Assembly (NCBI GenBank): GCA_904501685.1
Contig: CAJGBX010000005.1
Coordinates: 1-27,533, forward strand
Origin: Clostridiaceae bacterium
GTDB taxonomy: Bacteria; Bacillota; Clostridia; Oscillospirales; Acutalibacteraceae
Length of the DNA stretch: 27,533 nucleotides
Reading direction: 5' to 3'
Of the stretch, positions 21,615-27,533 are shown piece after piece. The notes under the pieces are model-generated. The model saw nothing but the letters and a program-made list of their open reading frames with translations. It made no database searches and had not been told where the DNA came from. Every line of letters begins with the position of its first letter. Within the stretch, counting starts at the first letter, position 1. The translations under genes and the position numbers were made by a program.

Positions 21615-22820
21615 TCAATCTTTATTATCTGAGATTTTTTGTACGTACTGCTGTAACGCTTCTATAGTTTCAGGAAATTCAAACATACCCTCATATTGCT
21701 TGATATAATTTTTCAATTGCTTCTTTAAGGTCAAGCTGATATCTTCTTTCACAAATATTTTTGCCAGACTGATTGCCGGAACCTTAAAAATCCCCTTAGC
21801 ATTAAGCAATGTTGATGAAAACAGACTGATAATACAGCACGGCTGCCGTTTTAACGACGCTAACATAACCTCCTGTGAAACAGAAGAATCATCTAAAACC
21901 TCAGCCTTAATACTTTTATATTTGATTATATCCACCTCTCTTGGGTGAGGCTTTATAACGATATTATCACAAAGTCCATTAAGACTGCTTATTACCTTTT
22001 CATAGAGCCTTAAATCAATGTCACCTTCAATCATACCGCACTCAATAAGAGGCTGAGTATTAATTAAAACACAACCGTTTAAACATTCCCACAGAGAATT
22101 ATTTTTGTTTCCCAATTTAGAAAAAACGTTTTTATAATCATCACAAATTGCAAGATTCGATTCCCATTGTTTTTTTGAAGTTTTGCTCCGCAAAAACAAG
22201 CGGTAATCCAATAACGCACCGCCGGATTTTGCTCTATTATACAACTTCGAGGCCAGTACGCAATTTACAACTGCCACCAGCACCGCAATTATTCTTTTAA
22301 GTAACTTTTTGTCCTTACTGTAAAATTTAGCAGTGGAAATATAGTGAGACGCAAAGCTTTCATACGAGCCGGCACCGTCATCAATCATTATCATAGTAAT
22401 ACTGCTGTTCGATTTACTATGGTCTATCATTGTATAGGGGAAGGCATAAATATCCGGACCTGCTACAAATATTTCCCTGGACCGCCTTTTTCCGGCTTCA
22501 TAAATAGCACTGAATCGGTCTTTTAGCTTTTGAGACAGACCTCTGGGCTTTATATACGAAAACTCACCGTCTACAATCTGAATATTGGGTGCATCAAAAT
22601 GAAAATCCTCCCTTTTAACGGCTCGTCCGGTAACCGGATGTGCTAAAATCATAATATATCCGTGCAAATCCTTGCCTTGACGCTGTAAGGAATTAATGGC
22701 AGCACTAATACCTATTGCATGTAAAGGAATGGTAGCATATGCCAAGAAATTCATAGATTCATCATTTAAAAAAACAAGATGCATATCATCAAGATTCCAC
22801 TCTTTAATTTCAGCCGACAA
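21615..22820 (-). CDS. Polysialyltransferase/GT52-like glycosyltransferase, candidate nonulosonate transferase
   Basis: A 401-residue soluble glycosyltransferase of probable GT-B fold. It carries the short motifs known from bacterial sialyl- and polysialyltransferases: D147-D148-G149 in the acidic D/E-D/E-G motif, H292-P293 in K-P-H-P-R-E, and a downstream serine-rich S335-S336-T337. In those enzymes the acidic residue is the catalytic base and the histidine helps the CMP leaving group. With CMP-nonulosonate made by the same operon, transfer of that sugar is the natural role. The annotated start is a TTG with AAGGGGGG 8 bp upstream; the ATG at residue 13 (22784) is an alternative that begins at the first beta strand. 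It lies 27 bp after a GT2 gene. LPS-type GT52 and capsule-type enzymes cannot be separated by eye. Confidence 0.78.
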   Translation of the reverse strand: MSAEIKEWNLDDMHLVFLNDESMNFLAYATIPLHAIGISAAINSLQRQGKDLHGYIMILAHPVTGRAVKREDFHFDAPNIQIVDGEFSYIKPRGLSQKLKDRFSAIYEAGKRRSREIFVAGPDIYAFPYTMIDHSKSNSSITMIMIDDGAGSYESFASHYISTAKFYSKDKKLLKRIIAVLVAVVNCVLASKLYNRAKSGGALLDYRLFLRSKTSKKQWESNLAICDDYKNVFSKLGNKNNSLWECLNGCVLINTQPLIECGMIEGDIDLRLYEKVISSLNGLCDNIVIKPHPREVDIIKYKSIKAEVLDDSSVSQEVMLASLKRQPCCIISLFSSTLLNAKGIFKVPAISLAKIFVKEDISLTLKKQLKNYIKQYEGMFEFPETIEALQQYVQKISDNKD

Positions 22821-22847
22821 TTAGCACACCCCCCTTTTTTATATCTT

Positions 22848-23801
22848 TTATATACCGCGAAGTATAATATCAAGCCTTAATGAAAAGAAATATTCTATTC
22901 TGCTTATAAGCATTGATGAATAATGCTTATAGCTCCTTGCTTTTTTGATATCAATATCCTGATACAATTCCTTTCGCAAGATCTGATAGTCATCCTTATT
23001 AACATTCTTCTTCTTTTTGAGCTGCCACAGATAATTATTTATTTTAACGCACTCAAGAATTGCCATACGTTCCTTACTGTCCAAGCCGTACGTGCGGCAA
23101 TATGACAACACACCGTTTAACGACCGCTTAATATCCAGTAAATTCTTAAGCTTATATGTCTTACTGATTCCGCTAAAGGAGGTTTGATAAACATATATAA
23201 TATCATTTAGATAGCCTATTTTTTCTGTTGCGCATACGGCCTTTAAGAAAAAGTTTAAGTCCTGACCGATTTTTACATCGTCAAACCGAATATTGTTATT
23301 GTTTATAAAATCTCTTCTAAACAGTTTAGTTCCTGGAATAGGGTCGCAAAAATAATATTTGTCGTTTCCAAGCTTTTCCTGCGCTTTCGAGACAGCAGTA
23401 TAAATCTGTTCCTCGCCGTCTGCGCTGCGTGACACCAAATTTCCCACAACAATATCATGGTCTTGCTTTTCAGCCTCGGCAATAAGCTTATTTAAGCCAT
23501 TCGGATACAAAAGGTCATCTGCATCACACAAATAAATATATTCACCCTCAGCACAGTCCAAGCCCGCATTTCTCGCCTTAGGTGCACCGCCGTTTTCCTG
23601 CGTCAAAACCTTTAACTGCGGCCAATTTTCAGATGCTTTAGCAAGAAGCTCCGGCGTTTCATCGGTTGAGCCGTCATTAACTATTATGATTTCATAAGAC
23701 TCCAGCTCCTGCTGACGTATAGAGTTCATTAAATTTTCAATAGTTTTTGCACAATTATAAGCGGGTATGATTATCGAAAGCTTCAGTTTAAAATTTTTCA
23801 T
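22848..23801 (-). CDS. GT2 family glycosyltransferase
   Basis: A 317-residue inverting glycosyltransferase of family 2 (GT-A fold). The N-terminal domain has L-S-I-I-I-P-A-Y-N-C, then I-I-V-N-D-G-S-T-D, A-R-N-A-G-L-D near residue 80, and the metal-binding C-D-A-D-D-L near 95. The C-terminal part (from about 200) is helical and Lys-rich, ending in a short hydrophobic segment that may rest on the membrane. Two consecutive ATGs open the frame; the second (23801) is 7 bp from GAGG and is preferred to the first (23804). It lies 6-9 bp after the polymerase-like gene. Donor and acceptor sugars are unknown. Confidence 0.92.
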   Translation of the reverse strand: MKNFKLKLSIIIPAYNCAKTIENLMNSIRQQELESYEIIIVNDGSTDETPELLAKASENWPQLKVLTQENGGAPKARNAGLDCAEGEYIYLCDADDLLYPNGLNKLIAEAEKQDHDIVVGNLVSRSADGEEQIYTAVSKAQEKLGNDKYYFCDPIPGTKLFRRDFINNNNIRFDDVKIGQDLNFFLKAVCATEKIGYLNDIIYVYQTSFSGISKTYKLKNLLDIKRSLNGVLSYCRTYGLDSKERMAILECVKINNYLWQLKKKKNVNKDDYQILRKELYQDIDIKKARSYKHYSSMLISRIEYFFSLRLDIILRGI

Positions 23802-23810
23802 CATTATGCC

Positions 23811-24899
23811 TCATTTCATAAACACATAAGGAACAATATCGTTTCCTCCGCCAAACAAGTCCAAAAGATATGTAGCAGTAAACACAGCACAAGTACATAT
23901 AATCATCGGCCACTTGGGCTTGATTGGCAGCAGCTCGATTATATTGGGAATCCACGCAATATTTACAATTGTAAAATAAATATTCAAGCGTGTTAACATA
24001 TTGAAGGAAACTGAACCTATATTAAGCAAGCAGGAAACGATTATTATATATCTGAAAAATCTCAGCAAGTGTAAATCATCGTCCGCAATCTTATCCTTGC
24101 ACTTAATCTCTATATACAGGCAAACCGCTATAAATATCAGCTTCATTATAAATGTGGGGCTGAATAAACCAACCTCAAAAGCAGCTCCTGTTTGTAAATA
24201 CTCGTAGTCTAAAAAGCTTAATAATGAAATAATCTGTTTCAGAAAAACAACCAAAATCAACGCAACTGACATAACAATCAGCTTTATTTGCCGGGCATAT
24301 TTCATCTCGGATAAATACAGTATATAATAAATAACAATAACTGCACTTATCAAAATTGCACTTTTGTGGAACAGACACGCTATCAGTATATTAAGCGCCG
24401 TTTTATACCATTTATCCCGCTTAATAACACATACATATACGTTAAGTATGAATACTAAAGCCAGATATTGACGCATAACGTTCATCATAGAGCTGAAGTA
24501 TCCTATAGTAATAAATAAAAACAGTGCAAAACATTTGTTTTTACAGGTTTTATTTATAAAATTTCTGATTCCCCACAAAGAGATGGCCGCGCTTACAAAA
24601 AGCATAACCGAATAATTTTTACTTAAAAACGATATAATTTTTGCAAGTAAAGAATAGCCCGGCTCAATATAGTATGAAAACAAGCCCGTCCACGGCAGAC
24701 TGTCAACAGACCAGAAAATATCAGAATAGGTCATAGTATCCGTTCCAACGGTCAGGCCGCGCAAGCCTGCAATCACAACCATTTGAACACACACTATTGC
24801 TACTACTGTATTTTGCACCCGTTGTAGGTTAGGTTGGAAAAACCTAAGCAAAAAATACCATAACGGTATACTAATCAAATTTGCCAAATAAATAACCAT
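23811..24899 (-). CDS. EpsG/Wzy-like polysaccharide polymerase
   Basis: A 362-residue membrane protein with about ten hydrophobic helices. The second helix is followed by A-G-L-R-G-L-T-V-G-T-D-T-M-T-Y, the hallmark of the EpsG family (PF14897), in which G-x-D-T-x-x-Y recurs after the second helix. Such proteins are taken to polymerise repeat units in Wzx/Wzy pathways. A central M-R-Q-Y-L-A-L-V-F segment is also typical. The ATG follows AGAGG by 6 bp. It is placed between two GT2 genes in the operon, with gaps of 26 and about 9 bp. It is the only polymerase candidate in the window. Confidence 0.9.
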   Translation of the reverse strand: MVIYLANLISIPLWYFLLRFFQPNLQRVQNTVVAIVCVQMVVIAGLRGLTVGTDTMTYSDIFWSVDSLPWTGLFSYYIEPGYSLLAKIISFLSKNYSVMLFVSAAISLWGIRNFINKTCKNKCFALFLFITIGYFSSMMNVMRQYLALVFILNVYVCVIKRDKWYKTALNILIACLFHKSAILISAVIVIYYILYLSEMKYARQIKLIVMSVALILVVFLKQIISLLSFLDYEYLQTGAAFEVGLFSPTFIMKLIFIAVCLYIEIKCKDKIADDDLHLLRFFRYIIIVSCLLNIGSVSFNMLTRLNIYFTIVNIAWIPNIIELLPIKPKWPMIICTCAVFTATYLLDLFGGGNDIVPYVFMK

Positions 24900-24925
24900 T
24901 AATAGCCTCTTTTACGATTTTCAGT

Positions 24926-25921
24926 TTAAAGATATTTATGAAGTATTCCTTTATCAAATAAGAATTTAACAAATTTTAAATTCGATGTTACCAAATACAA
25001 GGCAATCTTTCTGGAAAAGGTCAGTCCCTTTGAACGCACCAGCTCTGAGCGGTTTTTCTTTAATCGCTGCTGCATTTCATATATCACTTCCCGAGGATTT
25101 TCAAACCCCTTAATGCCAAACATTGCATATTTTAAAAGAAGTGTAAAATCAACCCGTTTATAATTCAGCTTGGCATGACATACATTTTCCAAATCCTTCT
25201 CTTTTGCCAAATCAACAACGTTTGACCACACCTTATATAAATCGAGATCCTTTGGCGAAAAAGCATTTCTCGTGATACTGGTATTTGAAATAACATATTT
25301 ATACTTTTGAGCGTTCGATACAACCACCCTATCGCATTTCAAGAAAACCCGATACGAAAAGTCAACATCCTCATTAATTACACCCTCGGTGAAAAAGGTA
25401 TCCTCCAACAACTCTTTTTTATACAGTCGTGACCAAACCTCAACATAAGCCTCGGGATTATCAACACGTAAAAAAGCCCGTCGCATTTCCTTGCCTGAAT
25501 AAACCGATTCCTTAGTTGATTCAGTATGCTCACAGTATGGTGTAACCCCGTCCCACTTTTCAAAACCGACAATACCTATATCCGCTTGATGCTCCTGACA
25601 TTTTTCCCACAAAAACTCATACATATCAGCTTCAATAGCATCATCACTGTCTACAAAGCCTATATACTTTCCTTTTGCAATTCGTATTCCGGCATTTCTT
25701 GCACTTGACAGTCCGCCGTTAGGCTTATGAACTACAACCACCCGTGAATCCTTTTTCTTATATTCATCACAAATTGCCGGACATCCGTCATCCGAGCCGT
25801 CATCCACCAAAATTACTTCAATATTCGAATACGTTTGAGCCAAAATACTGTCTACACAACGTTTCAGATATCTTTCAACCCTAAAAATAGGCACAATAAT
25901 ACTGATAAGAGGTTTTGTCAT
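24926..25921 (-). CDS. GT2 family glycosyltransferase
   Basis: A 331-residue family 2 glycosyltransferase. L-I-S-I-I-V-P-I-F-R-V-E is at residues 5-16, followed by V-I-L-V-D-D-G-S-D-D-G, then K-P-N-G-G-L-S-S-A-R-N-A-G and V-D-S-D-D, the metal-binding motif, near residue 95. The C-terminal region from about 220 is helical, with a basic end. A TTG at 25930 opens the frame but is only 1-2 bp from AAGGAG; the ATG at 25921 is 10 bp away and begins at the expected residue, so I prefer it. It lies 14 bp after the GT14 gene. The sugar it transfers cannot be stated. Confidence 0.93.
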   Translation of the reverse strand: MTKPLISIIVPIFRVERYLKRCVDSILAQTYSNIEVILVDDGSDDGCPAICDEYKKKDSRVVVVHKPNGGLSSARNAGIRIAKGKYIGFVDSDDAIEADMYEFLWEKCQEHQADIGIVGFEKWDGVTPYCEHTESTKESVYSGKEMRRAFLRVDNPEAYVEVWSRLYKKELLEDTFFTEGVINEDVDFSYRVFLKCDRVVVSNAQKYKYVISNTSITRNAFSPKDLDLYKVWSNVVDLAKEKDLENVCHAKLNYKRVDFTLLLKYAMFGIKGFENPREVIYEMQQRLKKNRSELVRSKGLTFSRKIALYLVTSNLKFVKFLFDKGILHKYL

Positions 25922-25935
25922 TATTTGCAATCTCC

Positions 25936-26793
25936 TTATATATTTTCTTTTGACAGCTCTTTAATATTAACCGGTATCTCTTCAAATTTTCTTGCCAATA
26001 GCTTTTTACTGTTTTTTAATTTTTCAAAATCCTGTTCATTCAGTATTTTAGGACTGGCTTTTCCTTCACTCCAATCAACATAGGTCAACATTGGATGTAC
26101 CGTATCAAAAAATTCACTGTTTGCTATAACCGTTTGAACAAAGCATTCATCCGGTACGACACTGTGATTAAAAAATATCATTAACTGAGGATGACTGTCA
26201 ATATATTCATAAACATAATGCATACAATCACTATTTAAACAAAACCATTGTGCACCAAAACGAAATTCCAACCCCAAAGTGTTTTTTCGTTTAAATAACG
26301 AATAAGTTCTATGTTCCCCCGAAATTTTCTCATAAAGTTTTATGAAAATTCTGAGTATAATTGATTTTTTGTTTTTAGGATACCAAATTTCATTTCGTTT
26401 CAACTTATCAGTATGTGATGTGCTGGCCTTATCATTAATATTTATATAGCTAACGTTAGGTCTCGCTGACAAAAAATCATCTATTTCGCTATTGGTTTTT
26501 ATAGGATAATCTTGCCCGCTTATCAGCCAATAATAATCATACTGCTTACCGCTTTCAACTGCCGCCTTCATTAATGCAACCTCAGCATTACACATAGTTA
26601 CATCACCCCATTGAACAGCGACACGGTTTTGTATTGGAAAAACCTTATCCGACCAATTAATATCATTATATATTGAACTTTTAGCATCTACGTGCACATA
26701 AAAATCTCTGTTTTCACTTGATAATCTTCGAATCAGTGCGTTAACCTGCTCTGCGTTTTTATGACATAACAGTAAAAAAGCAATTCTCACCAT
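25936..26793 (-). CDS. GT14 core-2/I-branching-type glycosyltransferase
   Basis: A 285-residue protein of the core-2/I-branching enzyme family (PF02485, GT14). In bacteria these act as N-acetylglucosaminyl- or xylosyl-type transferases and can add branch sugars. Characteristic blocks are A-F-L-L-L-C-H-K-N (5-13), F-Y-V-H-V-D-A-K-S (31-39), V-Q-W-G-D-V-T-M (60-67), L-I-S-G-Q-D-Y-P-I (90-98) and, late in the protein, V-V-P-D-E-C-F-V-Q-T. Unlike animal relatives it has no N-terminal membrane anchor. The ATG is preceded by GGAGGAA. It lies 25 bp after the edge-cut GT2 gene. A GT14 enzyme among GT2 enzymes suggests a branched repeat unit; this is inference. Confidence 0.9.
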   Translation of the reverse strand: MVRIAFLLLCHKNAEQVNALIRRLSSENRDFYVHVDAKSSIYNDINWSDKVFPIQNRVAVQWGDVTMCNAEVALMKAAVESGKQYDYYWLISGQDYPIKTNSEIDDFLSARPNVSYININDKASTSHTDKLKRNEIWYPKNKKSIILRIFIKLYEKISGEHRTYSLFKRKNTLGLEFRFGAQWFCLNSDCMHYVYEYIDSHPQLMIFFNHSVVPDECFVQTVIANSEFFDTVHPMLTYVDWSEGKASPKILNEQDFEKLKNSKKLLARKFEEIPVNIKELSKENI

Positions 26794-26818
26794 AGTATTT
26801 CCTCCGAGCCAAACCTCA

Positions 26819-27533
26819 TTAGTTTTTTCTTAATAGTTTCTCAAAAACGAACCTTCTCATACCGGTAGGCATTAAGGAAATAACAAGCTGTACTGCCAAC
26901 GTCACAAAATAATCCCACCAAGAAATATATCCGGTAGCATATATCTTTTTTCTACCGGCTTTATACTTTTTAAAGTAAGCCCAACCACCCCGTCGGTCTA
27001 TCATAGCGTTACCGGTTCTGGCATATACAAGGTAATCGTCCACATTGGCACATTTTGCTCCGGTACGCATCATATTAATCCATAAAAGGCTATCCTCCAT
27101 AAGTAAAGCATCTTGGTAATTTCCGGCCTTGAGCACGGCAGATTTTTTATACATTACCGTCATATGGTTAAAGCTATCCCGCCTTTTTTGATATTCAAGA
27201 ATAGCATTTTCATTAACAGGGACTTTTCTTACAGAGATAATATTTGAAATATCACCGTCAAACTCTAAAATATGACTTGAGCATATATCTAAATCAGGAT
27301 TTTGCTCGAACATTTCAAGCTGCTTTTCAAATCGGTCCTTGCGTGCAATATCGTCTGTATCCATACGTGCAATCAGCTCATTAGAACAGTGAAGCACACC
27401 CTCACACAAAGCTTTTCCAAGACCTGAATTTTCCTGTAACGGAACCCTTTTTATTAAATCAGGGTGACGTTTTTCATATTCATCCAGAACGGCATATAGC
27501 TCGTCCGTCAGCGGACCGTCCTCAACAACAACC
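26819..27533 (-). CDS. GT2 family glycosyltransferase (partial, N-terminus beyond window edge)
   Basis: The minus-strand frame is open from the window edge to a stop at 26819 (238 visible codons). The first visible residues, V-V-V-E-D-G-P-L, fit the end of the second strand of a GT2 domain, and G-L-G-K-A-L-C-E-G and A-R-M-D-T-D-D (the metal-binding motif) follow. A TTG at 27409 could be mistaken for a start, but the conserved residues upstream show the protein begins beyond 27533, probably by about 40 residues. The C-terminal part has W-W-D-Y-F-V-T-L-A-V-Q-L and an R-R-F-V-F-E-K-L-L tail that may lie on the membrane. It is the first visible gene of the long operon, so the promoter must lie further right. 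Confidence 0.93.
   Translation of the reverse strand, partial: VVVEDGPLTDELYAVLDEYEKRHPDLIKRVPLQENSGLGKALCEGVLHCSNELIARMDTDDIARKDRFEKQLEMFEQNPDLDICSSHILEFDGDISNIISVRKVPVNENAILEYQKRRDSFNHMTVMYKKSAVLKAGNYQDALLMEDSLLWINMMRTGAKCANVDDYLVYARTGNAMIDRRGGWAYFKKYKAGRKKIYATGYISWWDYFVTLAVQLVISLMPTGMRRFVFEKLLRKN

Noticed and set aside
26819..27409. Short GT2 gene starting at the TTG at 27409
   Set aside because: Conserved GT2 residues continue in frame to the window edge, so the gene is cut by the window rather than truncated.

Overview
The window looks like chromosomal DNA of a low-GC, anaerobic gut-type Clostridia member, probably Oscillospirales/Ruminococcaceae-like. This is inferred from near-consensus sigma-A promoters, strong AAGGAG/AGGAGG ribosome sites, a BspA-type leucine-rich-repeat surface protein, a minimal stand-alone ferredoxin-thioredoxin reductase catalytic subunit, a YwlG/TIGR01440 protein, and three small proteins of a kind I associate with that group. 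No rRNA, tRNA, CRISPR array, transposase or phage gene is visible.

Left part (1-11.6 kb), mixed strands. A minus-strand operon (2510 to beyond base 1) encodes a polyprenyl-phosphate sugar-1-phosphate transferase, a sugar nucleotidyltransferase and a YwlG-like protein, with its own promoter at 2557-2585. Upstream is a YfcE-type phosphoesterase, preceded by a compact run of six hairpins (3137-3304). Three small plus-strand genes of unknown function follow (3340-4378). They converge, with 4 bp between stop codons, on rsmA and an aldo/keto reductase. A large BspA-like LRR protein (6346-8844) has a consensus promoter and a strong terminator. Then come the tiny FTR catalytic-chain gene with a hairpin-rich leader, a two-helix membrane protein of unknown function, and a Wzz-type chain-length protein whose C-terminal domain looks like a tyrosine-kinase fold without a P-loop.

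Right part (11.6-27.5 kb), one long minus-strand operon. At least fourteen genes are packed with small gaps or overlaps, all reading toward a bidirectional terminator at 11604-11650; the start lies beyond the right edge. In transcription order they are: GT2 (cut by the edge), GT14, GT2, EpsG/Wzy-like polymerase, GT2, a polysialyltransferase/GT52-like enzyme, a Wzx-like flippase, an acyltransferase-3 membrane protein, then a nonulosonic-acid block. That block holds a CapD/FlaA1-type 4,6-dehydratase, a LegC-type aminotransferase, a PtmE-like CBS-nucleotidyltransferase, a FemAB/GNAT-like transferase, a NeuC/LegG epimerase, a NeuA/LegF CMP-sugar synthetase and a NeuB/LegI synthase.

Read together, the operon most likely makes a capsule or surface polysaccharide carrying a legionaminic-acid-like nine-carbon sugar. 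Synthesis is presumably begun by a phosphoglycosyltransferase such as the one at 1152-2510, with export and polymerisation by Wzx/Wzy and length control by the convergent Wzz-like protein. The most unusual points are the FemAB-like enzyme where an N-acetyltransferase (LegH) would be expected, the sialyltransferase-like enzyme, the P-loop-less Wzz tail, the three-gene unknown cassette and the hairpin elements.
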